DNA of 64,000 nucleotides, taken from Asticcacaulis solisilvae. GTDB taxonomy: Bacteria; Pseudomonadota; Alphaproteobacteria; Caulobacterales; Caulobacteraceae. The translations under genes and the position numbers were made by a program. The DNA is taken from assembly GCF_017875235.1 (NCBI RefSeq), contig NZ_JAGGMI010000006.1, positions 248,001 through 312,000 of the forward strand. The letters are read 5' to 3'. Each line of letters opens with the position of its first letter. Position 1 is the first letter of the stretch. This document shows, piece by piece, positions 1 to 8,855 of the stretch. Below the pieces are notes generated by a model, which worked only from the letters and a program-made list of their open reading frames with translations, made no database searches and was not told the origin of the DNA.

Positions 1-93
1 TTGGGCGGCATCAGCTGCGACACAATTCCGCAATTGCGCGACACAGGCCTGTTTGGCGTCGCGGCGGTCGATGCATTCAGTTTGAAGGATTAG
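1..93 (+). CDS. C-terminal end of a ThiE/TenI-like thiamine phosphate synthase (5' cut by window)
   Basis: Thirty codons run in frame from base 1 to a TAG at 91-93. The peptide contains LGGI, then after about 15 residues TGLFGVAAVDAF. This fits the end of the TIM-barrel thiamine phosphate synthase family (ThiE/TenI), where an A-L-G-G-I phosphate-binding strand is followed by a G-x-x-G-V-A helix. Only the last strand-helix unit is visible, so the paralogue (ThiE or TenI) cannot be decided. Its stop overlaps the stop of the convergent ntrZ-like gene by four bases. Confidence 0.5.
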   Translation: MGGISCDTIPQLRDTGLFGVAAVDAFSLKD

Positions 94-518
94 AACTTAA
101 ACGTCGTTTCCAGACGGACGCGCGGCTGCGTCTTGGCGTTCTGATTGCGGCCGGTCGCTTCCGGCTTGAAAGCTTCGGTCTTTTCGCCGAAACCGACGGT
201 GCCACCGACACGTAAGGATGGGGTCAGTTTGTAGAAGGCGCCGGCATCGACGTCGTTGAAACCCGACGGACGGCTTTCAGCCTGGTTGACATCGAACTTG
301 AGGCCCCATTTGCCCTTCAGGTCGAACTGAAAGATATTGGACTTCTGTTCGGGCTTGGACAGGGTGGTGGTCTGCTCGCTGATATAGCTGTCGCTGACCT
401 GAACCGGAGCGAGACCGGCGATTTCCGTCTGCTTCTTGCTTTGCGCCGACGCGGCCTGGCCCATTCCGGCGGAGGCCAGAAGTGCAAGGGTCACAGCGAA
501 GGCGGCAACGGGTTTCAT
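90..518 (-). CDS. ntrZ: NtrZ-family periplasmic regulatory protein
   Basis: This is a 142-residue secreted protein. Residues 1-25 form a signal peptide (short positive start, hydrophobic AAFAVTLALLASAG core, AxA-type cleavage near AASAQ). The mature part has KGKWGLKFDVNQ (about residue 68 on), then DVDAGAFYKLTPSLRVGG and a C-terminal phenylalanine. These segments match my recollection of the small NtrZ family of Caulobacterales. In Caulobacter, NtrZ acts in the periplasm to restrain the NtrY sensor kinase. No ntrY or ntrX is nearby. Assignment is by motif memory, not alignment. An alternative is an uncharacterised beta-rich envelope protein. Confidence 0.6.
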   Translation of the reverse strand: MKPVAAFAVTLALLASAGMGQAASAQSKKQTEIAGLAPVQVSDSYISEQTTTLSKPEQKSNIFQFDLKGKWGLKFDVNQAESRPSGFNDVDAGAFYKLTPSLRVGGTVGFGEKTEAFKPEATGRNQNAKTQPRVRLETTFKF

Positions 519-1102
519 AGGTCTTACTCGAACTGCGTCTGTTGAACGGCACTACGGTAAGCTGTTGTCGTGGAAAAACGTTCGCCCCGAATGATATCCT
601 GCGATATCCTTCAAAGAGAAACAGCCCATCCCGAAACTAGCTGTCCATCATGTCAGAACTACACACTGTTATTGGCACTTATATGTCAAAAACCGATTAA
701 GCCGAATTCGTCACTGTGGTCAATTTCCGTCAGCAGTGAAAACCCGTTCAGAGCAGATTCCCCGGACAGATGTGTTTTATTGGTCACGGATTCGGTGCCA
801 AACGGCGTTAATCAAGGTAAACAGGCTGATAATTCAATAAGATGGGACAGATTGTGTCGCGGTTGAAACTGAGCGTATCAAAGGCCACACGTTTACGGTT
901 TGTTGGACTTAAATTTGCCGGACTGTTGGGTTTGATGTAAACGAACTCTTGTCACACCCCCTTGCGCGCATGCTATAGAGGGGATTGGATCAAGAGGCGA
1001 CAACCGGCGATAACCACCAGGTGGCCTATGGGGGCCTTTGCAAGAGCTTGCGGACCCATTGCAACAAAATGTGGCGCAACAACGATGCGGAGTGAATTTT
1101 TG
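519..1102. other. 584-bp intergenic region, relatively AT-rich
   Basis: This lies between the divergent ntrZ-like and DUF3576 genes. Bases about 540-950 look clearly poorer in GC than the surrounding genes. An open frame at 570-866 has no recognisable protein, no ribosome-binding site and atypical codons. The right end holds a plausible promoter (949-977). I see no clear RNA gene. The length would accommodate two promoters and a small RNA. Confidence 0.4.
949..977 (+). promoter_or_regulatory. Putative housekeeping promoter for the DUF3576 gene
   Basis: TTGTCA at 949-954 is separated by 17 bases from GCTATA at 972-977. This resembles the alphaproteobacterial RpoD consensus. It would start transcription near 984 and leave a leader of about 120 nt before the ATG at 1103. 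This is pattern inference only. Confidence 0.35.
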
Positions 1103-1603
1103 ATGACGACGAAGCTTAGCCCGGCCCTGGTTCTGGGTGCACTGGCCGCCTGCCTCACCTTAAGCGCCTGCGCCGGCAAGCCCGCTCCGTCCGCGACGAC
1201 GACGGTGCCTGCGGAAGACAGCAAGTTCCTGGGTCTGTTCGGTGGCAAGAAGTCGACCGCGCCCTCCTATAATGAGCAGGCCGGCATCGGCGTAAACGCC
1301 TATCTGTGGCGGGCGTCGCTTGATACCATTTCCTTCATGCCGCTGAACTCGGCCGATCCGTGGGGCGGCGTCATCATCTCGGACTGGTACGCCAACCCGC
1401 AAAAGCCTGATGAGCGTTTCAAGGCGACGATTTACATCCTGGACGCCCGCCTGCGCGCTGACGCGCTGAACGTCTCGGTCTACAAGCAGGTCCAGACGGG
1501 CGGCCAGTGGGTCGATGCGCCGGTAGCCCAGCAAACCCAGCTGGATATCGAAAACGCCATTCTGACCCGCGCCCGCGAACTGCGCCTGTCGAACACCAAC
1601 TAA
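1103..1603 (+). CDS. DUF3576 domain lipoprotein
   Basis: This is a 166-residue protein. The N-terminus MTTKLSPALVLGALAACLTLSAC is a lipoprotein signal with lipobox LSAC, so the mature protein is predicted to be anchored through Cys. The rest (GIGVNAYLWRASLDTISFMPLNSADPWGGVIISDWY and later FKATIYILDARLRADALNVSVYKQ) is the conserved body of DUF3576, a family of unknown function in Alphaproteobacteria. I chose ATG 1103 because GGAG lies about ten bases upstream and the signal peptide then starts normally. The frame is open further upstream (962) but that part does not look coding. A strong terminator follows. Confidence 0.8.
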   Translation: MTTKLSPALVLGALAACLTLSACAGKPAPSATTTVPAEDSKFLGLFGGKKSTAPSYNEQAGIGVNAYLWRASLDTISFMPLNSADPWGGVIISDWYANPQKPDERFKATIYILDARLRADALNVSVYKQVQTGGQWVDAPVAQQTQLDIENAILTRARELRLSNTN

Positions 1604-1623
1604 GTGTTTTAAAGCCAAACAAA

Positions 1624-1655
1624 AAAGCCGCCGGATTGTCTCCGGCGGCTTTTTA
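1624..1655 (+). terminator. Intrinsic terminator after the DUF3576 gene
   Basis: A 9-bp perfect GC stem (1627-1635 with 1641-1649, loop TTGTC) is followed by five T. An A-run lies on the left, so it could also work on the minus strand for ftsK. Confidence 0.85.
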
Positions 1656-1688
1656 TTTGTGCGCGTAACCACTGTAGTGATTCCGGGT

Positions 1689-1709
1689 CCAGGGTCCTTC
1701 GGACCCTGG
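1689..1709. repeat. GGGTCC-type palindrome at the ftsK stop
   Basis: CCAGGGTCC (1689-1697), loop TTC, GGACCCTGG (1701-1709) form a perfect 9-bp hairpin abutting the ftsK stop codon. It has no T-run. It belongs to the family of short hairpins seen next to terminators at 12164, 12252, 35929, 42149, 42266, 59801, 59889 and 63607. Confidence 0.6.
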
Positions 1710-4199
1710 TTAGATCGGAGGTGGCCCTACCAGGATGTCGCGCTTGCCGACATGGTTGGCCGGACCGACCACGCCTTCCTGTTCCATCTTTTCCATGAGC
1801 GAGGCGGCGCGGTTGTAGCCGATCTGCAGCTTTCGCTGGATGTAGGAGGTCGAGGCCTTGCGGTCGAAGGTGACGAAATAGACGGCCTTGTCATAGAGGT
1901 CGTCGCCCGAGCCGCCACCTTCGCCCATGCCGCCGCCTTCGCCGGAGCCGCCCTCTTCGTCACCGCCATAGGTGACGTCATCGAGATAGTTCGGCTGGCC
2001 CTGGTCGCGCAGGAACTGGGCCACGGCTTCGACTTCGCCGTCCGAGACGAACGGACCGTGCAGACGGGTGATACGGCCGCCGCCGGCCATGTAGAGCATA
2101 TCGCCCTGGCCCAGCAGCTGTTCGGCGCCCTGTTCACCCAGAATGGTGCGGCTGTCGATTTTCGAGGTAACCTGGAACGAAATCCGGGTCGGGAAGTTGG
2201 CCTTGATGGTGCCGGTGATGACGTCGACCGACGGACGTTGTGTCGCCATGATCAGGTGGATGCCGGCGGCGCGGGCCATCTGGGCCAGGCGCTGAACGGC
2301 GCCTTCGATGTCCTTGCCGGCGACCATCATCAGGTCGGCGACTTCGTCGACGACGACGACCAGGTACGGCATCGGCTCGGGCACCATTTCATCATACTCG
2401 TAGACGGGTTGGCCCGTCTCGTCGAAGCCGGTCTGGACCTTGCGGATGAAGTTCTTGCCTTCGGCGGCGGTGGCGCGGGCGCGTTCGTTGAACGACGCGA
2501 TGTTGCGGACGCCGATCTTGGACATGCGGCGATAGCGGTCTTCCATCTCCTTGACGGTCCATTTCAGCGCCACGACGGCCTTCTTCGGGTCGGTGACGAC
2601 GGGCGCCAGCAGGTGCGGAATGCCGTCATAGACGCTGAGTTCCAGCATCTTGGGGTCGATCATGATGAATTTGCACTGTTCCGGATCGAGGCGGTACAGG
2701 ATCGACAGGATCATGGCGTTGACGCCAACCGACTTACCCGAACCGGTGGTGCCGGCGATGAGCAGGTGGGGCATCTTGGCCAGGTCGGTGATGTAGGGCT
2801 CGCCGCCGATCGTTTCCCCCAAGGCCATCGGCAGGATGTGGGTCGAGCGCTCGTATTCGTTCGACGCCAGAAGGTCGCGGAAGAAGACGGTTTCGCGGGT
2901 CTGGTTCGGCAGTTCGATACCGATGGCGTTGCGGCCCTGGACGACGGACACACGGCACGAACGCGCGGACATGTTGCGGGCGATGTCATCGGCCAGCGCC
3001 ACGACGCGCGCGCCTTTGACGCCGGCGGCGGGCGCCAGTTCGTAGAGGGTGACGACGGGACCCGGGCGAATCTGGTCGATGACGCCGCGGACGCCGAATT
3101 CGGCCAGGACGCTTTCCAGCATGCGGGCATTTTGGCGGAGGCTGTCTTCATCATAGGCCTGGCTGCGCGCCTTGGGCTTGGCGAGAATCGTCAGGTCGGG
3201 AAGCTTGAAATTGCTGGGGCGCAGGAAGTCGAATTCCGGCTGCTTGGCGGCGGGAGCGGCCGGCGCCTTGGATTGGGTGACCGGCGGCTGGATCGGCACC
3301 ATGCCGTCGTCGCCAAAGTCACCATCGTCGTCGTCGAAGGCCATTTCGGGCTGCGGGGCGGGGCGTGTCGGCGCGACGGTCGGCTGGATGCGTGCCGCGA
3401 CCTTGGCGGGCGGCAGCTCGGCGACGGTCTCGAAGCCGTCGTCATCCTCGTCGGCGACGACCGGCTGGGCCTTGGGCTTCTTCGCCTTGGGCGTCTGGAC
3501 GTTCTTGGCCTTGGCCGCGACATTGGCGCGCAGGCCCGCGGCCAGTCCGCCGGCGACACCACCAAGGCCCGTGGCCCTGAGACCACCGCCCAGGAACTGG
3601 GCGAAGCGGAGGTAAGACTGGAGCTTGAGGTTCAGGGTCTGGTTGAAGCCATAGAGCGCCACCATAGCGAACAGGACGCTGGCGATAATGGCGCCGGCCG
3701 GCAGACGCATGAAGGTAAAGACCGAGGCGAGAAGGTCATTCATGCCCGAGCCCCAGAAGCCGCCGAGGCTTTGGGCAACGATCGGATCCTTGGTGGTCAG
3801 GACCGGGCCGAAGGCGGCGCTGAGCGCCAGCAGGAAGAGAATGCCGAACAGGGCGTGGCGGCGGATGGCGCCGCGCGTCTGGTCCGGATCGTGGTGGAAG
3901 GTGCGGAGCGTGCCGAAATAGACCATCAGGACGGCGCCCGGCCATGCCGCCAGGCCGATCGATTGCCACGACAGGTCGGATATTATGGCGCCGAAGCGCC
4001 CCAGCGCGTTGCGCACCGGCGCATGGCTGACGGCGTTCAGGCTGGAATCGTCCGGGTGATAGGTCGCCAGCGCCACAAGAGTCGCCAGGCCGCCGAGCGC
4101 GACAAAGGCGCCGCGCATCCGCGCCATCAGGGGCGACTGCCAGACGGCGCGCATCCGGTTTTCAAAAATATTCCAAAGGTCAAGAGTCAGGCTGGACAT
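1710..4199 (-). CDS. ftsK: DNA translocase FtsK
   Basis: This is an 829-residue FtsK/SpoIIIE protein that pumps chromosomal DNA at the division septum and helps resolve terminus dimers. The N-terminal ~190 residues carry four or so hydrophobic segments. A Pro/Ala/Asp-rich linker follows. The motor has Walker A GTTGSGKS at residues 483-490, Walker B VVVVDEVADLM near 616, and the signature ATQRPSVDVITGTIKANFP. The C-terminal gamma domain (about 765-829, with STSYIQRKLQIGYNRA) is the KOPS-reading winged helix. The linker is short compared with E. coli FtsK. The ATG at 4199 begins a natural N-terminus. Confidence 0.97.
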   Translation of the reverse strand: MSSLTLDLWNIFENRMRAVWQSPLMARMRGAFVALGGLATLVALATYHPDDSSLNAVSHAPVRNALGRFGAIISDLSWQSIGLAAWPGAVLMVYFGTLRTFHHDPDQTRGAIRRHALFGILFLLALSAAFGPVLTTKDPIVAQSLGGFWGSGMNDLLASVFTFMRLPAGAIIASVLFAMVALYGFNQTLNLKLQSYLRFAQFLGGGLRATGLGGVAGGLAAGLRANVAAKAKNVQTPKAKKPKAQPVVADEDDDGFETVAELPPAKVAARIQPTVAPTRPAPQPEMAFDDDDGDFGDDGMVPIQPPVTQSKAPAAPAAKQPEFDFLRPSNFKLPDLTILAKPKARSQAYDEDSLRQNARMLESVLAEFGVRGVIDQIRPGPVVTLYELAPAAGVKGARVVALADDIARNMSARSCRVSVVQGRNAIGIELPNQTRETVFFRDLLASNEYERSTHILPMALGETIGGEPYITDLAKMPHLLIAGTTGSGKSVGVNAMILSILYRLDPEQCKFIMIDPKMLELSVYDGIPHLLAPVVTDPKKAVVALKWTVKEMEDRYRRMSKIGVRNIASFNERARATAAEGKNFIRKVQTGFDETGQPVYEYDEMVPEPMPYLVVVVDEVADLMMVAGKDIEGAVQRLAQMARAAGIHLIMATQRPSVDVITGTIKANFPTRISFQVTSKIDSRTILGEQGAEQLLGQGDMLYMAGGGRITRLHGPFVSDGEVEAVAQFLRDQGQPNYLDDVTYGGDEEGGSGEGGGMGEGGGSGDDLYDKAVYFVTFDRKASTSYIQRKLQIGYNRAASLMEKMEQEGVVGPANHVGKRDILVGPPPI

Positions 4200-4305
4200 G
4201 GCGATCCGGGCAAGCGTGGGAACTAAGCTCCAAGTGCCATGGAAAGGGTTAATAGCGGTTTACCCTATCGTTTTTTACCGGGGGAAATTGTGAAGGTTGG
4301 CGGTT

Positions 4306-4493
4306 AGAAGAAGACCCCACCACCACATCTCATTCGCCATCTACCGATGGCTCAATCGTCCGGTCCCCCCAGCCTCGCCGGCAGGCAACCTTCGACACTG
4401 GGAGGAGAGGCCGTGCTCCGTATCTCCTCCCTGTCGCGTAGCGATGGGGAGGGGGACCGCCAGCGAAGCGCAGCGGTGGTGGGGCTTCTTGCT
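4306..4493. repeat. Family-1 nested inverted repeat, copy A
   Basis: The left end AGAAGACCCCACCACCAC and right end GGTGGTGGGGCTTCTTGC form imperfect terminal inverted repeats. The right part of the core contains CTCCTCCCTGTCGCG and GGGGAGGGGGACC. These are almost the same as in copy F (57403-57580), while the left core arm has diverged. This copy fills most of the 340-bp space between the divergent ftsK and UbiH-like genes, the only copy in a divergent gap. I see no other gene in that gap. Confidence 0.75.
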
Positions 4494-4553
4494 TAATGTT
4501 CCGGGACACAAAGCCGCATTGCGCTTTGCCTGTGCGGCTCTATGATACTCGTT

Positions 4554-5798
4554 ATGGAACATCTCGACGTGATCATTGTCGGTGGCGGCATGGCGGGTAT
4601 GACGCTGGCCCTGGCCTTGAAATCGGGCGGAATCGACGTCGCGCTCATCGAGCGCCAGCCGTTTGCCGAACAGCTCGATACCGGCTTTGATGGCCGCGCC
4701 TCGGCGATCGCCTATGCCTGTTTCCGGCAATGGAAGGTACTGGGCGTCGGCGATGCGCTCGAAGCCTCGGCCTGCCGCATGGACGAGATCATGGTCACCG
4801 ACGGCCATCTGCCTGGTCCGGCCAGCCGCAAGCCCTTGCCCTTCTTTCTTAATTTCAAGGCCGAAGAGATTTCTGACCGCACGGGCGATGAGCCCCTGGG
4901 CTATATGGTCGAGAACCGGCTGGTGCGGCAGACCCTCTACGATGCTATCCGCGAACGGCACATCAACCTGATTGTTCCCGCCAGCGTCGTCGAGATGACT
5001 GAGACCGGTGGCTTTGCCGAGGTCACGCTGAACACCGGACAACGCTTACGCGCCAGCCTCGTTGTCTCCGCCGAAGGCCGTAACAGCAATTTACGCGACA
5101 AGGCGGGCATCAAACACATCAACTGGGAGTACGACCAGAGCGCCGTTGTCGCGACCGTGAAGATGGAGCGGCCGCACAACCACGTCGCCTATGAGCATTT
5201 CCTGCCATCGGGCCCGTTCGCCATCCTGCCTTTGACCGAAAACCGCGCCTGCATCGTCTGGTCGGAAACGCACGCCAAGGCGAAAGCGCTGATGGATGTG
5301 CGCGAAAGCCTGTTCCACGACCACCTGATGACGCGCTTCGGCGACTTCCTGGGCAAGGTCGAGCTGGTTGGGCCCAAATTCATCTATCCGCTGGGTCTTG
5401 GTCTCGCCGAAGAGATGTACAAAGGCCGTCTGGCGCTGCTGGGCGACGCCGCTCATGGTATCCATCCGATCGCCGGACAGGGGCTTAATCTCGGCCTGAA
5501 GGACGTGGCCGCCCTGGCTGAAGTGCTGGTCGATGCGGCTAGGTTGGGCGAAGACCTGGGCTCAGGCCTGGTGCTGGAACGCTACGCCAAGTGGCGGCGC
5601 TTCGACAATGTCTCGACCTCGGTGGTCATGGACGGATTCGTGCGGCTGTTTTCCAATGGCAATCCACTGCTCCGGACCGTGCGTGACGTCGGCATGGGGA
5701 TGTTCAACCGCATCCCGGCCCTGCGTCAGTTCGTCATGGAAGATGCTGGTGCCGCGACCGGCGACCTGCCGAAGCTGTTACGCGGACAGGAAATTTAG
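4554..5798 (+). CDS. UbiH/UbiF/Coq6-family FAD-dependent hydroxylase
   Basis: A 414-residue flavoprotein monooxygenase of the ubiquinone-hydroxylase family. The dinucleotide-binding motif [18 protein letters not shown] is at the N-terminus. DGRASAIAY follows near residue 47, and [22 protein letters not shown] near 300 is the second FAD signature. Such enzymes hydroxylate the aromatic ring of ubiquinone precursors (C5, C6 or C1); the position cannot be told from sequence here. An in-frame ATG at 4542 adds four residues; neither start has a clear ribosome-binding site. The gene is transcribed away from ftsK and its stop overlaps the convergent Trm112-like gene by three bases. Confidence 0.9.
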   Translation: MEHLDVIIVGGGMAGMTLALALKSGGIDVALIERQPFAEQLDTGFDGRASAIAYACFRQWKVLGVGDALEASACRMDEIMVTDGHLPGPASRKPLPFFLNFKAEEISDRTGDEPLGYMVENRLVRQTLYDAIRERHINLIVPASVVEMTETGGFAEVTLNTGQRLRASLVVSAEGRNSNLRDKAGIKHINWEYDQSAVVATVKMERPHNHVAYEHFLPSGPFAILPLTENRACIVWSETHAKAKALMDVRESLFHDHLMTRFGDFLGKVELVGPKFIYPLGLGLAEEMYKGRLALLGDAAHGIHPIAGQGLNLGLKDVAALAEVLVDAARLGEDLGSGLVLERYAKWRRFDNVSTSVVMDGFVRLFSNGNPLLRTVRDVGMGMFNRIPALRQFVMEDAGAATGDLPKLLRGQEI

Positions 5799-6022
5799 GC
5801 TTTTACCGGATCGAATTTGCGGGCCTGGTCGACCAGCATGATCGGCACGCCCGAGCGGATCGGGAAGGCCAGACCCACGGTCGGGCTGACCAGCTCCTGC
5901 GCGGCGCGATCATAGCTGAGCGGCCGGCGCGTGACCGGGCAGACCAGCGCTTCCAGCAGGCGCGGATCGATTTCGAAGTCGGACTTGGTGTCGGCCGGCA
6001 GGACGGGCTCGATATCGGACAT
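5795..6022 (-). CDS. Trm112-like small protein
   Basis: A 75-residue protein of the Trm112/UPF0434 (YcaR) family. The body is [20 protein letters not shown], then [24 protein letters not shown]. Only one of the usual zinc-ligand cysteines is present (CPVT), which is common in alphaproteobacterial members. In eukaryotes and archaea Trm112 activates methyltransferases; bacterial function is less clear. It lies seven bases downstream of cnoX and is probably co-transcribed with it. Confidence 0.88.
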   Translation of the reverse strand: MSDIEPVLPADTKSDFEIDPRLLEALVCPVTRRPLSYDRAAQELVSPTVGLAFPIRSGVPIMLVDQARKFDPVKA

Positions 6023-6029
6023 CTTTACC

Positions 6030-6902
6030 TCAGCTGAACAGCATGGACGACAGGCGACGACGACCGGCGCGAACCAGTTCCGAGCTGTTGCCGACAGCCG
6101 AGAAGATCTTGAACAGATAAGCGCGGGCAGCCTGGTCGTTCCATTCGGGATCGTACTTGACGATTTCCAGCAGGGTATCGATCGCGCCCTTCATGTCGCC
6201 TTGCGCTGCGAGTGCGCGGCCAAGATCGTAAAGGGCGTCAAAATCGCGATCGTTCTGTGCGACACGGGCGCGCAAACCGGCGATATCGGTCGGGGCGTCT
6301 TCGGCCAGTTCCAGCGCGGCCTTGAGGCCCAGAATGTCGGCATCGGTGGTGTGCGGCGGCGCCATATCAAGAAAGGCCTTGGCCTGTTCGGCCTGGCCGG
6401 CCTTCAGGTAAAGCTTCGCGATGCCGGCGATCGCTTTCAGATTCGTTTCATCCTGCTCGAGGATATAGCTATAGGCTTCGAGCGCGCTGGTGATGTCGCC
6501 GTCATCGGCCGATTGCTGCGCCAGGGCCAGGGTTTCCTCGACGGTCGGGCCGCCGTCTCCAACACCCAGCTTTTCGATGAAGGCGCGCAGTTCGGTTTCC
6601 GACTTGGCGCCCATGAAGCCGTCGACCGGACGGCCCCCGACAAAGGCATAGACGGTGGGGATCGACTGGACGCGTAATTGTCCGGCGACGCCAGGGTTCT
6701 TGTCGACATCGATCTTGACCAGCTTGACCTTGCCCTTGGCTTCGGAGACGACCTTTTCGATCGCAGGACCCAACTGGCGGCACGGCCCGCACCACGTCGC
6801 CCAGAAATCGACGATGACCGGTGTGGTCATCGATGCTTCGATGACGTCCTGCATGAAGGTCTGGTCGGTGCCGTCGATAATGTTCGGGTCTGCGGAAGCC
6901 AT
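6030..6902 (-). CDS. cnoX: Thioredoxin-TPR chaperedoxin CnoX (YbbN)
   Basis: This 290-residue protein has an N-terminal thioredoxin domain (residues about 10-110) with the intact active site WCGPC near residue 37. A TPR-type helical C-terminal half follows ([29 protein letters not shown] and later repeats). CnoX holds unfolding clients under oxidative stress and hands them to GroEL. The E. coli protein has lost one active-site cysteine, whereas this one keeps CXXC, as described for Caulobacter, so it can probably also act as a reductant. The Trm112-like gene follows directly. Confidence 0.92.
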   Translation of the reverse strand: MASADPNIIDGTDQTFMQDVIEASMTTPVIVDFWATWCGPCRQLGPAIEKVVSEAKGKVKLVKIDVDKNPGVAGQLRVQSIPTVYAFVGGRPVDGFMGAKSETELRAFIEKLGVGDGGPTVEETLALAQQSADDGDITSALEAYSYILEQDETNLKAIAGIAKLYLKAGQAEQAKAFLDMAPPHTTDADILGLKAALELAEDAPTDIAGLRARVAQNDRDFDALYDLGRALAAQGDMKGAIDTLLEIVKYDPEWNDQAARAYLFKIFSAVGNSSELVRAGRRRLSSMLFS

Positions 6903-6988
6903 GATGCGTACCTGTAATTGCCTGAATTTGGCTTAGCTTAAGTGGGTAAGCGGCGCAATGCGTTCAAGGTGTTATGAAAGCAAGGATT

Positions 6989-7477
6989 GTCCACAGATTG
7001 CACAGATGCACACAGATTATTCGAGCGCGTGACATCCTAGAGCTAAGCAACGAAACGGCGGTATTCTAGGCTAGCTGCTCCGAAATTTATCAGCAAGGCC
7101 TTCTTTAAACCGGAGGCTTTCAAGTAATTCAGGGTTTGCGCTTCGTGGTCACCCGTTAGGCGCGTCAGCGCTTTTAACTCGACGAGGACGGCTTCGAAGC
7201 AAACCAAGTCAGCACGGTACTGACACGATAACACCATGCCCTTGTACGATATCGGAAATGCGCATTCGCGCAGAAAAGGAACGTTCAGCTGAGAAAGTTC
7301 CAGTACCATGGCTTCATGATAAACGGCTTCAAGGAAGCCGTGGCCCAATGTCCGATGAACCTCCATCGCAGCCCCAATGATAGCGTATGTTTGTGCGTCT
7401 TTCTGGTTGGTCACCGTTTCCCTCCGAAGGGCGCAACGAACACGAATAATCTGTGTGCATCTGTGAAATCTGTGGAC
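6989..7477. mobile_element. 489-bp inverted-repeat element carrying a GxxExxY gene
   Basis: A 35-base sequence starting GTCCACAGATTGCACAG at 6989-7023 recurs inverted at 7443-7477 with one mismatch (34 of 35). Between the arms lies one GTG-started GxxExxY gene that almost fills the interval. The right arm ends six bases from the stop codon of the ProX-like gene, and the left arm lies beyond the 5' end of cnoX. No target-site duplication is obvious. The same arm sequence (17 bases) bounds a gene-less interval at 52430-52710. I infer a small mobilisable unit; no transposase is encoded. Confidence 0.6.
7043..7414 (-). CDS. GxxExxY protein (PD-(D/E)XK-like fold)
   Basis: A 123-residue member of the GxxExxY family (TIGR04256-type). 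The name-giving motif is GFLEAVY at about residues 26-32. RADLVCFEAVLVELKAL (about 68-84) supplies an Asp...Glu-x-Lys pattern like PD-(D/E)XK nucleases. The end ALLINFGAASLEYRRF is typical. The start is GTG 7414, with GGAGG six bases upstream. Function is unknown; the residues suggest a nuclease-like core. It has somewhat lower GC than its neighbours and lies inside a near-perfect inverted repeat, both consistent with mobility. Confidence 0.85.
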   Translation of the reverse strand: MTNQKDAQTYAIIGAAMEVHRTLGHGFLEAVYHEAMVLELSQLNVPFLRECAFPISYKGMVLSCQYRADLVCFEAVLVELKALTRLTGDHEAQTLNYLKASGLKKALLINFGAASLEYRRFVA

Positions 7478-7482
7478 CCAAA

Positions 7483-7992
7483 TTACGCGATGTCCGTAAA
7501 ATCGATCACCACCAGTTCGCGCTCCAACGAAGCTAGGAATGCCCGAAAGTCCGACTGTGTGAGGGCCGTCGTCGCTGTATTGGTCAGCGGATGGAAGTTG
7601 ACGATTGCGGCCTCAGCCAGGGTCTTGTCGAGCAGGAATTTTACCTTGTGCTCAGGATCGTTGATCAAGGCCAGGGCTGTTACCGATCCGGGCGTGACAC
7701 CCAAAGCCGCATAAAGGCGTTCCGGTGAGCCGAACGACAGGCGGCCGGAACCGATCAGTTTGGGAAGTGCTTTTAAATTAATCTGCGCCTTCTGCTCGGC
7801 CGAGATCAGCCACAGCTGGCCTTTGTCGTCCTTCAGGAACAGGTTCTTGGTGTGAGCGCCGGGCAATTGATCCTTGATGCCCTCGCCTTCACCAACGCGA
7901 AAGACCGCTTCATGGTGCAGGGTGCTTGTTTTCAGGCCCAAATCGTCCAAGGTTGCGAGCAGTTTTTCAGGCGTGTAAAGCGGTTCGGTCAT
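7483..7992 (-). CDS. ProX/YbaK-type aminoacyl-tRNA deacylase
   Basis: A 169-residue protein of the prolyl-tRNA synthetase associated domain family (ProX/PrdX). Members hydrolyse mischarged tRNA, usually Ala-tRNA(Pro), in trans. Visible hallmarks are HHEAVFRVGEGEGIKDQLPGAHTKNLFLKDDKGQLWLIS with the catalytic-region KNLFLKD lysine, and LGVTPGSVTALALINDPEHKVKFLLD. An in-frame TTG extends the frame upstream, but MTEPLYTPEKLL at ATG 7992 is the usual N-terminus. The GxxExxY element begins six bases past its stop. Confidence 0.9.
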   Translation of the reverse strand: MTEPLYTPEKLLATLDDLGLKTSTLHHEAVFRVGEGEGIKDQLPGAHTKNLFLKDDKGQLWLISAEQKAQINLKALPKLIGSGRLSFGSPERLYAALGVTPGSVTALALINDPEHKVKFLLDKTLAEAAIVNFHPLTNTATTALTQSDFRAFLASLERELVVIDFTDIA

Positions 7993-8073
7993 AAGACCGC
8001 AAACTGGCCGCAATCATCCGCCAGATCAAGCGTTTGTCCCGCCACTCGGCTGGAAAATTGGAGCAGGTTGAAG

Positions 8074-8838
8074 ATGGAACTTGAGTGCTTTGTCATGACC
8101 CCCTTCCCGCCGGAAATGGTTCCGGGGCGGCCGGATCGCGACTGGATGGACGATTTCATGCAGCGCTTTCCCTATCGCTGCCTGCCGCTGGTCATGGCCA
8201 ACACGACAGGTTGGGAAATCCTGTGTCCGACCGACATCACCATCGTGTGGAACGGCGGCATTCTCAAGAACGACCTGCAGATCACCTGCGACGCCGACCC
8301 GGGCTATAATCTGGAACATATTGTCCAGTCGCACTTCACCCATGGCGTGGTGACCTTCCATACCGGTTATATGTTCCGTACGCCGCCGGGCTATTCGGTG
8401 ATGGCGTCGGGTCCGCCGAACATCGTTAAGGACGGTATCGCGCCGCTATCGGGGCTGGTCGAAACCGACTGGCTGCCGTTTCCTTTCACTATGAACTGGC
8501 GCATGACCCGGCCGGGCATGGTCAGTTTCAAGAAGGGCGAGCCCTTCTGCTTCGTCCAGGTGGTGCAGAACAAGTCGCAGGACGAGATCCAGCCGGTCAT
8601 CAAGCAACTGGAAAGTGATCCCGAGCTGAAGAAGCAGTTCGAAGCCTGGGCCGAGACGCGCCAGAACTTCAACGACAGCCTGATGGCGCGCAATCCTGAG
8701 GCCATGAAGGAAGCGTGGCAGAAGTTCTACTTCAAGGGCGAGCGTCCCGACGCCAAGGGCGAAGTGGTCAGTGACGGTCACGTCAATCGCCGCCGGCTCA
8801 AAACACCCAAGATCATCCGGGCGAAACCAGCAAGGTAG
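8074..8838 (+). CDS. DUF6065 family protein
   Basis: This is a 254-residue soluble protein without signal peptide. The pattern PPEMVPGRPDRDWMDDFMQRFPYRCLPLVMANTTGWEILCP, then WNGG, then HFTHGVVTFHTGYMFRTPPGY and WRMTRPGMVSFKKGEPFCF fits DUF6065. I know no function for that family. The His-rich and Trp-rich segments suggest a small-molecule or metal site (inference). I chose ATG 8074, with GGAG about ten bases upstream and family-like start MELECFVMTPFPPE. The open frame further upstream overlaps the ProX gene and is not coding. Confidence 0.8.
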   Translation: MELECFVMTPFPPEMVPGRPDRDWMDDFMQRFPYRCLPLVMANTTGWEILCPTDITIVWNGGILKNDLQITCDADPGYNLEHIVQSHFTHGVVTFHTGYMFRTPPGYSVMASGPPNIVKDGIAPLSGLVETDWLPFPFTMNWRMTRPGMVSFKKGEPFCFVQVVQNKSQDEIQPVIKQLESDPELKKQFEAWAETRQNFNDSLMARNPEAMKEAWQKFYFKGERPDAKGEVVSDGHVNRRRLKTPKIIRAKPAR

Positions 8839-8855
8839 CGCGGAAAGACAACAAA

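Noticed and set aside
570-866. 98-codon frame in the 519-1102 gap
   Set aside because: No ribosome-binding site, no family resemblance and unusual codons for this genome.
1659-4226. 855-codon open frame antisense to ftsK
   Set aside because: The ftsK frame has full-length domain matches. The antisense product is a low-complexity Gly/Asp/Arg-rich sequence typical of GC-rich antisense frames.
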